DNA from: Beroe forskalii
Taxonomy: Eukaryota; Ctenophora; Nuda; Beroida; Beroidae
Assembly: GCA_011033025.1 (NCBI GenBank)
Contig: WFMF01000076.1
Location: 222,770 to 286,769 of the forward strand
Direction of reading: 5' to 3'
Length of the DNA stretch: 64,000 nt
The position numbers were made by a program, and so were the translations under genes. Positions 11,975 through 26,100 of this stretch are shown here, piece by piece. Under the pieces are notes generated by a model that was not told where the DNA came from, did not search any database, and saw only the letters and a program-made list of their open reading frames with translations. Within the stretch, counting starts at the first letter, position 1. Every line of letters starts with the position of its first letter.

Positions 11975-13146
11975 TGAATATGCCACGGCATATAAAATTT
12001 GTCCTGGTGTTAGGGACTGTGCATCAGTAGTCAAATTTGGACTTTGTCCCTTGCACATCCAGCAGACTGCTCTAAGTTGAAAAAGGGCCTGCGCCCGGCA
12101 AGCACAAGATGCTTCGACAATACACTGAACGAGAAATCTGTTGTTGAAATGTTTTATTCAAATGATTGAGCCTGTTGTGAGACATGCAGATGGCGATTAA
12201 GTTTTGAAATCGGACAAAAGTGATTCAACGGAGTAATCCCTTATAACGTTAAGTTTTCAGATCCGGGATCGAAAATGTAAGCTTAATGTAGTTGGTTTTT
12301 TAAAACAGTGACCAACAACCAATGACCATCGGCCGATCAAGCTAATTGTGCGCGCGCATGGTTAACTAATTCGCTAGAATGCTATGATGCGCGCGCTGCG
12401 CTCCATAATTAGTGATTGCGCGCGAAAACCTCACCTGACACCTTTAAAAAGTTTACGCGCCTCCCGTTGTTAACGCTTTTATCGTGGACCGATCTGTAAT
12501 TGCCACTTAGCTTGCGTTATTCGGAGTTAGTAAATTCCTATACAAATAAGAGAAGCCTGCACACATGCCATATAAAATGTCAACACCCTAATACAAGAAC
12601 CCAAGAACTCTGGGAAGATGGATTCCTACAGATGTCGCACACTAACTAAAATAGAATATTTCCTGCTATTTCTGGAATTGCAGAGAATTATAGCATCCTA
12701 AATATTCCCCCCCCACATTGGATACTTCTAAGCCAATTTTCGTTTTATTCTATTTTGAAAGCCCACTCTTGAATGAACTTTCCAAATGGGACAAGTTCAC
12801 GACAGAAACACATCAACTTAATCCTGACATGTTCCTTAATAAAGTAATAAGCTAATGCATCATACGGTTCCTGAAGGAATGTGTTGCTCAGTATACTTGT
12901 TTGGCCGTGTATGACTTCCTATTGGATCCAACCGGTCACGTGTAGCCCTTATGTTATGTTTAAGTACCTCCCTTGGCATCTGTCCAGAGATGGTACGGTA
13001 GATTCGCTGAATACCAGCAGCAGTCGATGTCGAAATACCCTTTACGGTATCTCAGACCGTATAACATTGAATGAAAACGATTTATGGAGCTTTGCAATGT
13101 AAAGGTTTCAAATAATATAATCAGGATTTTTTTCAAATTATTATAT
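11975..13146. other. non-coding stretch right of the large array, no gene seen
   Basis: It contains clustered GCGCGC words (about 12345-12425) in otherwise AT-rich DNA. No exon with homology or a joinable frame was found. Confidence 0.35.
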
Positions 13147-13316
13147 GGGATCGTTCACATATAATTACGTAATCACCTAGAGGGGGGGGAGGGGTTTCCG
13201 AATGATTACGTTACATGTTATTGTAACAAATACAACTACATAAACTTGATTACGAGGGGGAGGGGGGGGGGGTTGAAATCGGCCAAAAATTGATTACGTA
13301 ATATGTGAACGATCCC
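13147..13316. mobile_element. palindromic MITE, copy 1
   Basis: A 170-bp element starts GGGATCGTTCACATAT and ends ATATGTGAACGATCCC. It is flanked by TAT on both sides (13144-13146 and 13317-13319), a 3-bp target-site duplication. Purine-rich G runs lie inside each end. Short TIRs with 3-bp duplications are typical of the PIF/Harbinger group, but that assignment is inference. A second copy lies 1.1 kb away in opposite orientation. Confidence 0.82.
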
Positions 13317-14412
13317 TATTGAGTTATTAAAACGGAATGGTGAGTTTCATAGTAGATGGATTATTCAACATTTTTTAAATATTTATTCAAATTCCTGACT
13401 TGAAATACGATATATCCTCTGCTATGACTTAGAGAGCAAGTTAAAACGTTTAAATGATACGATAAACTTTAAATCAGGAGCTTTCGAAAATCATGTGATT
13501 ATCGTCGTCAGCTGCTATGAGATTGGGAATGCACATGGGGATAAGGTCAGGGTAATTATAGACACTAACGGTGGCATATCATTAATGACGTTCGTATTGG
13601 CCCAGGGCCAATTTTGTGCTAAACGTTCATCATACTATCATACATGTAAAATTATTCGGTGATGCGACCTTTTACCCCCGAATTTTATCCCCCAACCTTT
13701 TATTTATTGTATATAATGATACGTTGGAAAGTAGGTAAGTAGGCATGTTGTCGTTGAGTCGATTGGGATTTTAACAATATCAGCTTCATTGATAGAATGA
13801 GAACATTGACGTACATTGAGATACTGTAATCTACATTAATGTATACCTACAGTCACTTGCTCTTGCATGATGCTGATTCAAGAAAAAACGTGCAACGTCA
13901 GTTCAGATCTGATTCTACGAATATCACAGTACTTGAAATAAAGATGTGAATTCTATAATATCTTACGCATTGCACAATGCTCAGAGTTAGATATATCATA
14001 TCAATATATCTAGTCTTATCAACTATGGCAATCGGTGAATACTGTGGTATCACATGCCCAAAAGAGCTGACCATAAGAGTTTTCATCATACCTAATTCAT
14101 GTATTCTGAATAGTATCACTGATCACTGATCATACAGTTTATGAAGACACCCAAAGTATGTGATTTGTGGTTGGACTCACTCTAAGAGCTCATAGAAGGT
14201 GGTGGAGGTGATCTTCAATAATCACATGATATTCAATATAACAGATTACAGTGCGTTTCAATGGTTACACACTCTCTCCAATCCCATCAGCTTTTCCACT
14301 GATTGAGCCACCTTGAGTGGAATAAGATGAGAACAATTATTCCATTTCTAGTAACTGAACGGTACACTCCTGACAGCTGTTTGTATGCCGCTGTCCACAC
14401 TTCTTCTCCATA
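13317..14412. other. non-coding spacer between the two MITE copies
   Basis: AT-rich, with short open frames only (for example 13898-14119, -). No gene or RNA was recognised. Confidence 0.35.
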
Positions 14413-14573
14413 GGGATCGTTCACATATTACGTAATCAATTTTTGGCCGATTTCAACCCCCCTCCCCCTCGTAATCAAGTTTACAGTAGTTGTATTTGTT
14501 ACAATAACATGTAACGTAATCATTTGGAAACCCCCCCTCCCCCTAGGTGATTACGTAATATGTGAACGATCCC
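14413..14573. mobile_element. palindromic MITE, copy 2 (inverted)
   Basis: This has the same ends as the element at 13147-13316 and an inverted interior (cccccctccccctcgtaatc here against gattacgagggggagg there). It is flanked by ATA on both sides (14410-14412, 14574-14576), the reverse complement of the other copy's TAT. The pair could fold into a large hairpin. Confidence 0.82.
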
Positions 14574-17173
14574 ATACCAACATAGTTTATTAACTTCAAC
14601 TTTATGCTTCACTTGATATAGGGTGGGGAGGAATTTCTGCGAATGCAAACTTAATTCAAAACGATTATCAAATCTGACATGTTCATCTACGTAGGTATAT
14701 AATGGAGGAATTGAGCAAGAAGGATTAAGAAGTTAAGAGGTGTAAACGGTGAACAGGATTATTATTAACTTCCTCATTTCAATGATTTTACATGGTTATT
14801 CGAGAGGAAATTAAATATTCTCGGAGAGGAAAGCAAATATTCGTAGTTTGGGAATTTGGCTATATGGGGTATGATTTAGCGATTTATCTTTGAAATAAAC
14901 TTTGTTGCAAAGTTTAATGGGTGTAGGGTACCATTCAAATACTCAAATTCAACGTCTGTCATTGGATAAAGAAACTGGCAGTTTCGCAGCTTTTTGATAT
15001 GGTAGAGCGGAGAGCCGATGTACATTTAAATTTAAATTTAACTCGTGTACCAATCAAGAATGCGGAATTTCTTTTACTCTTTTAATTGGAAGACAAATTG
15101 AAGGCACAATTGCATTGTCCTGGCTATGGAATGCTGATAAAGTCTCAGACAGGTTATGAGCCTTCAATAATTTCTATAATATGATCATTCTACAAATTAA
15201 GCATTCAGTTCAATGGTTGAAATGAGACAGATTTTATCAGAAGGAAACATAATTTAGCTAATAAAATTCTCCAGAGAAAAATGGAATATATTTAAATAAC
15301 ATAATATTCAAATATTCATCACGTGGGTGGAAATAAATTAAATATGTAATAAATATTCAAGGTAACCGAACTAGCAATAACATGTATATTTGCTTCACAA
15401 CATGTTACACCGAAAGTGAAATATTAATATTCAAAATCCTGAGACTCACAAACCATTATGGAGATTAAATGATAATGTAATTAAAATCTTTCAATAAAAT
15501 TTCTTTAATGAGTTTCATAATGAATTACAAACTACAATCTCTGATTGACCTGTCTAGGGGTATAGCCTCATAACATTCTCTTATTAATTCGACAAAATGA
15601 GAGGAACAGGTTATATTTTAGGTAATAGTTATATCACGATTAATTAAAGTGATGAGATTGAAAATGAACCAGTCCGTTGAAGGGAATAAGCTAATATCAC
15701 TACTCACTAGTCCTATTACTCTATTACTCATGTATATTTAGATGAATTGCCGCAGTTCTTCAGAAGCCATAACGGATTGGTGATATTATTAAAAGTACGC
15801 ACCATTTCAATATGATTTCGCAATTCATGATATAGCGTTTTATCTTATTACCTACAGTACAACTAGTTAGCAGTTAACACGTGCACCAAATAACGTGATT
15901 ACTAGGTAGTGAGGCGCCACAAAGGGCAAGGTGTGTTGTCAGGGTAGCAGTTGCCATGGTAACAAAGCCACAGTGTGATGGCTGGTCAGTGAGCACGTGT
16001 CAGCTTTTATAAAAGCCCCTCCTTACATACCACAGTCTGACAATAGACTCAATTCTATCCCGGTAGGAGAAATAGGCGATTAAGATGACGTCATTATCAT
16101 GGCGCTATGCAGCAAGTTGATGACGTTTAACCACCTATTTTCCCGCAAGGGTTACCTATATACCCTTCAGGAGTGCACCATAATAAGATTCTACCCGGGC
16201 TGCTAATACTCTAATACAGCCTGGTTAGTGGTGTGCACTGTGCTTCCTTCAGGAAGATCTGGCAATGATTCGGAGAGTGTAAATAACAAGCCGGCCAGCT
16301 ATAAAAAACTGAAAGTAGCTTGGTCGTGGGGCTAAGATATGGCTGAAATCAACATTTGCTTTCACTCAATTATCAATAACTCAATAAGAATAAAGATATC
16401 GGTGTTGATGATGTACTGAATCATCTCAAATAACTATCATAGGAAGATAGGATGATAGATACGAGGCAACAGCGGTAAGTCCAGTAGGTATTATCAAAAT
16501 TTAATGACTAATCTCCTTTTATCGGTGATCAATCTTGTATAACGCGATACTAATGCAATACTAATGCAATAAATTCTTAAATTCTTACGTTAAATATCTT
16601 ACTTATCGTATCATAATATTATTAAATCGCTAGATATCATAAATAGCCGAAATTAAATTAATCGGAGCCAATACTATTAATAATTAAAATCACTGTAATT
16701 TAACATTTCTATAATACATGGCGATCTTAAATAAACGCAGTTTAGCCACTATAATTTATAATTCAATTCAACAAACTCTGTGAAATAGTCTCATTTGATC
16801 ACAATAATATGGTAGTCTTTAGTTTCTCGTTCCTTTGACCTTTGTGACAAGATTTTCCGCGAATTTGAACACACAAATGCCGCCACACCATCAGTATTCC
16901 GTATAATGGTTTGCACAAATGTCACTTTATATAACTAAACTGTTGTGTAAAGTCTGGAACACGTTTCATTAAACGAGACAGATGAGCTCTATTTGCTCGC
17001 CTAGTGTGAAAAACATGCCACCAAAATGACAGTGCTGGTTGAGTTGTTGAGACTATAACTGACACGAGTTTGATTGTTCGGTAGCTTTCAAATAAGCTCT
17101 TGTGCTAATCGTCTTCAACCATGATGCCACATCTCCCCTCAGAAGATCATGTCACATGATGCCACATCTCCCC
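14574..17173. other. intergenic region downstream of the amidase gene
   Basis: No coding exon was found. TATAAAA-like sequences occur near 16007 (after an ACGTG motif) and near 16300, with a moderately GC-rich patch at 15900-16330. This could be a promoter of a small transcript, but no open frame or RNA structure supports one. The rest is AT-rich. Confidence 0.35.
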
Positions 17174-20100
17174 TCATCTGTCAGGGGAAGCAGGAGGGTA
17201 GTTCCGGAGGGCCTCGTACCTGTAAACCTTGTACTTCTCCGTAGGGTCAACCCAGCCACCAAAGGCTGCCTCTAACTCACGCGCTACGGCTATAGTCAAA
17301 CGATCCTGGTTCAGTGCTCCTATCACCTGGGGAAGGGACAGAGTTAGCAGTTAGGATGGGAGGCGAGGAGTTATGCTGGGGGAGGGAGTTAGAATGGGAT
17401 GGGAATTAGGATGGGAGGAAGTTAGGATGGGAGGGAGTTAGGAAGGTAGGGAGTTAGGATGGGAGGGAGTTAGGAAGGGAGGGAGTTAGGAAGGGAGGGA
17501 GTTAGGAAGGTAGGGAGTTAGGATGGGAGGGAGTTAGGATGGGAGGGAGTTAGGATGGGAGGGAGTTAGGATGGGAGGGAATTAGGAGGGCAGGGAGTTA
17601 GGAAGAAGGGGGTTTGGAAGGCAGGGAGTTAGGATGGGAGGGAGTTAGGATGAGATTGGGATGAGGGATTAGATAGGATGGAAAGTGATGAAGGACAAAA
17701 GATGAGGGATTAGACGGAGGATGGGAAAGTGAGGAATTGGATATCGGGGATTGGAGCAGTGAAAACAAAAAATAATCTTCAATAGGTAGACTGTCTCTTA
17801 GTCGAATGAATACTACTTTCCTATCAGAACGTTTGGATTAGCTGAACCTCCTTTCAGCAGTTACTCTGGCTACTCTATTCACTGATACAAAGGATTTACT
17901 GCACTATCCTACTATCCAATGATTCATCACCAAGTATTTGATATTATATTTACATCTAGATCGAGCAACCCTAGCTAAAACGACGCACATTCTTCCCACA
18001 CTCCCAGTTTGTCATAATCCATCAATAGTCGGCGAATTGAATGTTATTTCTCATGCCAAGGCAACATTTGACTAATTTGAGTAACAAAGCTTTATCAGAT
18101 CTAATTGCACCCATACATTGACTAACATGGTCAAATTATATGGGTTCAAAGGGGCGAGCCCTATACCAAAACATAGCACATTGTTAAATGCTAGTGCTAT
18201 TATTACGTGAAGAACTGAGACGTGTTGAGCTTATTATTACTAAATATTTAATGGCGGGTGTGCATCTGTTCTACAGGAGGGATTTAACCGTTGACAATGC
18301 AGAATAGTGAATAATTTGCACAATTTTTTATGCAAATAAAATGCAGAATTGAGGAATAAAACGGTCTGAAGGTGGAAGCCAGTATGGTTCCATTATGCTA
18401 GGTTACTCAAATTTCAGTTACTACTTTACAACTGCTCGAGTCTGCAGTTGGAGTAGCTGTATACGACATCAGAACTTCAGAAATGTCTCTGAAGAATCTC
18501 GGAGTATCACTTTGTATCACCATGTGCCAGGTGTCCTTTGGTATCACCATCACTAGTCAGGTGTCCTCTGCCTAATGACCAGTAACGTGACGCAAACCGA
18601 TCATGAGTCACATGGAATTGTAAGTCACGTGACTACTGTGACAGGTGTTTACACTGTTAATATCCTTTCAGAAGTTGATGTATCGTTCACCAACACCAAC
18701 AACACAACCTCTCCCAACTTCTGCTCCACTATCATTATTTAGTCATTATTATAGAATTTAATTATCTTATTGATCATAACATGATATTTCATGTACAGAA
18801 AGTGTGTAAACAACCGTGTGCAGATTTAAACAGATGTTAATGAATGGCGGTGTCTACAGTCTACCTCTCCGAGAAAATGTTTTAATTTATCCTCTTTTAA
18901 CTTAGCCGTGATAGAAGGTAAACAATGGTGTTCTTACTGTTGATTGAAGCAAAAGTAACCACCGCGCAAAATTCCTAAAATTGTCAGCATGGAAAAGCAT
19001 GATACGCTGATCATTGAAAGATTAAAGAATTAACATCCGGGTGTAACGCGGCGTAAAAAGGTCGGGACACCACAGTTAAGGATACAAGGATAGATGGCGG
19101 AGGAGGGCATCTTCAGCATTTGGAAAAAGTACCTAAAGACTTAACTAGAGTCAAATTTGTGACATTAAAGAAGCTTGTTCCATGGCAGCGATAGTCCATT
19201 CTATTGGACGTTGTTTGAAAACGTTATAATGACAATTATAAGTATCGAAGAAGTACCAGGGAAAGTAGTTTCATGTTTTTATACTCAAGTTTCAAATAGT
19301 GGGTGTATATCAAGTTCACTGTATATACTGTATGAGTGTATGGTTGAAGTTGATGTTACGGTACCGTGTATGAGTATTTAGTACGTAAGTATGTATACAC
19401 ATACTCATGTACAACTTGTACCTATACAGGTTATAACGAGTAGCGTCTTCTAAACACCTCCATTGTAACATTGCCCTGACGACGCACAATCACAAAAGGG
19501 TGTGTTTCATTCATGGACTCAAGGCTCCAGCCTGTCAGCTTATTAATGAATCATGCTGCAGCTTAATGAATCGTGCTGCAAGAATCGCTGGAATACGTAG
19601 ATGGCACTTGGTCCCATGGACTTGGTTAACTCTCTAAGAAGAAATGTTTTGTATATCAGATGTAACGATACACGTGTCACTCTTACAAATACTAAATAGT
19701 GTCTCATTCAATGAGTACATGTAGAACTTCAATGTACACTATTAGTGGTACAGGCTCACTAACAGTCAAGAGTACAGTAATGAGGCACGAGTGTCGAGAA
19801 TTCATATAAAATGGTACAATTTAGGGTGCCATTCAAATTTATATGAGACTTGCTTCTATTGCAATATTAAATGAAATTTTACAAGTATGCTTCCCGAGTT
19901 CCAGGGCATAAATTGTGATTCAAAATTGAGTTCAGAGTTCAGACATTCTATAATCCAATAAATTCAAAAATGTGTTTTTTCTAATAATCGTCACTACGCG
20001 GACTACGGTAGTCGGAGATTTAGAAATATCTCTGAATACTGAATGCATAAGTGAATGGTTTTATAACTTAATTAGATTACTGAACTTATCTGAAGTCCGT

Positions 20101-23100
20101 GTTTCCTGTATTTTGTAACTTGAACTTGGATAGAAATTGAATTATTATTAAGTTATCACCTGAACACCGAGGGGTAGTCCGTTCTTATCGAGTCCGAGTG
20201 GCACTTGTGTCACGGGCACCCCGATAATGTTCCAGATGGCGGTGTACGCGAAGTTAAACCCAGTGAAACACGGCATGTGGTGCCTGCAGGGGACAGAATG
20301 GGTTAGATTGGTGCCTGCAGGGGACAGAATGGATTAGATTGGTGCCTGCAGGGGACAGAATGGGTTAGATTGGTGCCTGCAGGGGACAGAATGGGTTAGA
20401 TATTTAGATTGGTGTCTGCAGGGGACAGAATGGGTTAGATTGGTGCCTGCAAAGTGCAGGGGACAGAATGGGTTAGATTGGTGCCTGCAGGGGACAGAAT
20501 GGGTTAGATTGGTGCCTGCAGGGGACAGAATGGGTTAGATTGGTGCCTGCAGGGGACAGAATGGGTTAGATTGGTGCCTGCAGAGTGCAGGGGACAGAAT
20601 GGGTTAGATTGGTGCCTGCAGGGGACAGAATGGGTTAGATTGGTGCCTGCAGAGTGCAGGGGACAGAATGGATTAGATTGGTACCTGCAGAGTGCAAGGG
20701 TCAGAATGGGTTAGATTGGTGTCTGCAGGGGACAGAATGGGTTAGATTGGTGCCTGCAGAGTGCAGGGGACAGAATGGGTTAGATTGGTACCTGCAGAGT
20801 GCAAGGGTCAGAATGGGTTATATTGGTGTCTGCAGGGGACAGAATGGATTAGATTGGTGCCTGCAGAGTGCAGGGGACAGAATGGGTTAGATTGGTGCCT
20901 GCAGGGGACAGAATGGGTTAGATTGGTGCCTGCAGAGTGCAGGGGACAGAATGGATTAGATTGGTACCTGCAGAGTGCAAGGGTCAGAATGGGTTAGATT
21001 GGTGTCTGCAGGGGACAGAATGGGTTAGATTGGTGCCTGCAGAGTGCAGGGGACAGAATGGGTTAGATTGGTACCTGCAGAGTGCAAGGGTCAGAATGGG
21101 TTATATTGGTGTCTGCAGGGGACAGAATGGATTAGATTGGTGCCTGCAGGGGACAGAATTAGGGTTACCGAATCGGGCAAATATTCGATATTCGAAATAT
21201 TCGATATTCGATCTTCGAATATCGAATCATCGAATATCAAAAATAGGTATTCGATATTCGATATTCGAAGCTGTTCGAATGTCATGATATTCGAAACTAT
21301 TCGATATTCGCTCAGTATTCGATATTCGATATTCGATATTCGAAAGTTTCGAATATTTGGGATATTCGATGCCATTCGATATTCGCTAGCTATTCGGTAT
21401 TCGATATTCGGTATTCGAAAGTTTCGAATATCATGATATTCGATACGATTCGATATTCGCTCAGTATTCGATATTCGATATTCGATATTCGAAAGTTTCG
21501 AATATCATGATATTCGAAGAAGTATTCGATATTCGATATTCGATTGAGCGAATATCGAATCTTCGAATATCGAATACTTGGAATTTCACTATTCGATATT
21601 CGAATACCGAATATTTTCGAATATATTCGAATATATTCGATTATTTTCGAATATTTTCGAATATATTCGAAAATATTCGCTACTATTCGATATTCGATGA
21701 TTCGATATTCGCTCAATCGAATATCGAATATCGAATATCGAATAGTAAAATTCCAAGTATTCGATATTCGATGATTCGATATTCGCTCAATCGAATATCG
21801 AATAGTGAAATTCCAAGTATTCGGTATTCGAAGATTCGATATTCGTTCGATCGAATATCGAATACCGAATATCGAATAGTTGTTAGTGTCAAGTATTCGA
21901 TATTCGATATTCGGTATTCGCTCGAGCGAATACCGAATATCGAATATCGAATACTTTTTCGAATACCCTGATATTCGAAACTTTCGAATATCGAATATCG
22001 AATATCGAATATTCTACGAATATCGAATCAGGGCGAATATCAAAATATTCGATCCGACCGAATATCGAATATTCGAATATCGAACCCAAGTTTCGAATAC
22101 TTTCGAATATATTCGGTAACCCTAGACAGAATGCATTAGATTGGTGCCTGTAAGAAACAGAATGGATTAGATTGGTGTCTGCAGGGGACAGAATGGGCAA
22201 AATTGGTGCCTGCAGGGGACAGAATGGGTTAGATTGGTGCCTGCAGAGTGCAGGGGACAGAATGGATTAGATTGGTGTCTGCAGGGGACAGAATGGGCAA
22301 GATTGGTGCCTGTAAGGAACAGAATGGATTAGATTGGTCCTCGCAGGGGACAGAATGGTGCCTACAGGGGTCAGGAGCTTTCTGTTTGCGAGGGAGGAGG
22401 GGAATCATAGCTACCGAAGTTTTAAATTTTTTGGCAGGGCAGCCTTATAACCCTTATCAGGACATGGCAGGGCATCTTGCCAAAGGACAAGGGCAGTTTG
22501 GAAGCCCTGAGAGTATGGAGGGAATGACAATGAAATGAATTATAGAAAAAGTGGGAGGAGGGGAACAGAGGACACTGCCTCTTTCTTTTCCTGGATCAGC
22601 CTGTGCGGACAGAAGGTGAGTCAAGGAGCGGGGACTGAGGGCTGAGCCGAGAGTGAGAGGTTGAAAGTAAGCCATGAGTGAAGCACATAAGAAAGGATCA
22701 GAGGAGAAATGCAAATTAGTGAAACCTGTGTGTGTGTGGGTGTGTGTGGGTGTGTGTATAGTGTATAGCATTGTGTTTGTGTACATATACACAAAGTGTA
22801 TAGCTAACCTGGGAGCTGTCATGGGGTGGGAGGGGTAGAGTAGCACGGTGTTCTCATCCAGAAGGCTGTGTATCTGCTCCTTCAGCTGCGTGCCCATCCC
22901 AAGTAACTGGTTCAGACTCGTCTTTGACATCGGTATTCGCTCCAACATTCCTAGGAAATAACATGGTGTTTTGTGTGGCGTGAGTTAAACACCAGTTTAA
23001 AATGCGGTCGGCAGGAGGAAGTCAAGTCATTGTCAAGCCTTAGAACAGTGAATTGATGGCGTAAAAATGCACACTCTTCGAGAACGAATAATTGGCACAA

Positions 23101-26100
23101 ACTCAGATATTCGTGAAGTCACGGGGATTTTAAACATCTTATCAATAATAGTAAGAGTAATTCAGTAATAGAACTGCTATAACTCCATGACACATATTAT
23201 AAGCGAATAATTAACCAAATAGTACTCATTCTAACTAGCTTGATGTCAAATCTGTCAAATTGTTAATTTGTTATTACGCCATTATCTTAGAGTTGAGCGT
23301 GACAGATATGACAATCAAATTGTCATTATACTATTATACATGTATACTGTAGAAACGATGCTATCTGGTCAATTCACCATTCTAAACCATGATACTGACG
23401 TCATTCACAGCTGCCAATGCGTATAATCTCTAAATCAAATCATTGTGAGTTTGTCAGATGAAGCCGGTATAACTCAGAAGCAGGTTAAAGGTTACACGTG
23501 CAACAAACTCTCTGAATTCTCAAGCTCCATCCACTTAATAACCAGTAACCAGGAGCCATTTGAAGGTGCAGGCTCTAACGACACGTTAAACTGTAAAAAG
23601 GCTTAATGCGTCATCAACTTAACACTTTAAAACACGATTTTAAGATAATGGCTGAACTATCAACTGCCTGTTTAAATTACTCGTGAGCACCATTAAACTA
23701 GAAAAATAGTAAACTAGTAAAGCAGTAGACTTCTACACTGTAGACAATCTACACTGAAAACACAGGTCAATATGAAATGAACTGCCTAGCACCCCAACAT
23801 TCCAGTGATGATGACGTAGGTGCTGTGGTCGCTCTTCCCAAAGAACTTCTTGACCAGTTCCCAGTACATGTTCTTGACAGGAAGATCGTGTACTGGGGTA
23901 TCCACATTGTCTCTGGTAGCACTGCAGAACTGGGAGAACTTAGGCGAGCCGTTGTTGTTGATATACGCCATCCAGATGGGCAGCGAGTAACGTAGCAGGG
24001 GAATCTCCCTTTTCTCTACCTGAAACAGAGATTTATATTTACCTACTTGAGGATTTTATAGCTGGGAATTTACGTTCAGCTGGCACAAGTTTCATTACTA
24101 GAAGATGTGGCTGGTTTCTACGGTCTGTCTCTAGAAGATGTTTCTAGTCTCTACAGTCTGTCTCAAGAAGATGTTTATCTTCTCTAATTCTCTACGGTCT
24201 GTCTCTAGAAAGCTACAAGATGTGTCTCGTTTTTACAGTCTGTCTCTCGCTGTGTAATGCAAATGCAGTGCACTAATCGGTCGAACCTCACAGCGTTTTA
24301 CTGTCATAGGAAAACAAATATTCCGTCAAAAATAGGTAATAACAAGCGTACAGGTATTAGCCTAATAAAGTAATAAGCTAATAGTGACAGTAACCTTTCG
24401 GTAACTGGCAGTGTCACTTGTGAGGATCATCCTAACCAAATGGTAACCCTGACTAAATGTTTATCCGACTAAATGGTTATCCTATTGAACGGTTATCCGA
24501 CTGAAAGGTTATCCAGACTGAAGTTCAATAGCCCAAATGTAAATCCTCTGTGCAGTTGGGGTCGGTCAAACACTTTATTACTCATCCATCCAGCAGAGGC
24601 ATCACTTTATCGACAGTTATACAGTCTAGTTTTATTATGAGAGTATGAACAGAATACATTTCCAGAATATTCATTTTTGTATGGTAGAAGATATCTAGGA
24701 ATTGATAAGTTTTAACTTAAGTATCCCTACTTTTCATATTTTGGATGAATATTCTCAAGAACTTTTAAAAAAGATGTACGAAAAAGCTCGAATATGAGCA
24801 ATTTCAGAGTCCTATTACCTCACAGGAAATTGCTGAAAGTCTCCCGGCACTTCCCGTATTATCTTATTATGTAAAAGAAAGAGGAGCCATCTCAATGTCT
24901 CAAACCTTCCTTGAGAAGGCAGCGAGAGAGTACTCTCGAATTAGTGTATATTGCCAATCCCTTCACTATAATAGAGCGGTGTGGTGGTCCACGCCCTATT
25001 CTATACAATTTGACGAAATTACTTGAGTCTTGACGCAAACAAACGAGGCTGAATATTACGACTTACATCGAAAAAGTTGGGATTCTGCACTATATATTAA
25101 CAGGTGCAAGCAACTTGGAGTTCAGGAATCTCAGAAAATGGCGGATAATAAGTAAATGAGTAAATAGGATAACAAATTAATAATTTCTTTTGTCACCTTA
25201 GCTCCACAGCTAGATTCCAGGTAGTTAACGACCCTACGCTGAGCTAACTTTAACTCCCTGTCAACTGGCGATGTCATAATACTCCAACCGTCCATTTGCG
25301 ACCACCCGTCATCCTCAATCGAGATGAACCGCACTTTGGAAATCTGAGGGAGATAAAATCTGAGGGAGATGATTTTAAGGGTCAATGCATCGAGAGGATC
25401 TTAAATAACTGAAAGAGGCAGAGATAAATAATGTTTAATTCCCGTTGCCTCAAAATTTAATCTTGGCCAATCGTGCAATAAATGCATATCACTTTTCAGC
25501 TTATTCACATTTTTCTAGAATTATGATGATCTACATTCTACAAACTGCAGAATTATCGATTTATCGTATGTGTTCACTGTTACGAAAGCAATAGCCATGA
25601 CTATCTGGCTGCCAGCATATCTAGTAGTTAAAGCAGCACATTTAAAAGTAGCTCTCCAAACACAAGTCGTAACACCGTGCATGCAATTGGCAGCATCACA
25701 AGACACAAAGAATCACGGGATTCGTAAAACTTACATCAATATCGAGAGGTTTAGCGAAGTCGATGGGGCAGTCCTTGTAGGTCATGCACTTGAGCATGGG
25801 TTCCAGGTCAGTAGCGTACCTACAGATGGGACCCAGTCCCAAGTAGTGGTCTACTAAGCCAGGACTGCAGGCCCCCGGAAACTGTCCTGGGGAGATTTAT
25901 GGCGTATCAGTAGACACTGGACAGTGAAGGGTACTGTGGATTCACAAGTTTACAGAAGTCCTGGGGTAATAAAGCCGTCGAAGAGATCGGAGAAGTGAAA
26001 TTCCCCGATTTGACAAGTTGACAGAGATTTTTTTCGGCTGATTTCCAATATTATTTCGTTGCATTTTAACGTTTCTTAACTTGACCTTGTTTTTTCTGGC

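Noticed and set aside
21044..22200. Overlapping open frames rich in RISNIEYR-type peptides on both strands
   Set aside because: They are translations of ATTCGATATTCG repeats; the same low-complexity peptide appears on both strands.
22123..22538. Plus-strand frame reading through repeats into intron sequence
   Set aside because: It starts in the 31-bp repeat and runs into an amidase intron. No protein similarity.
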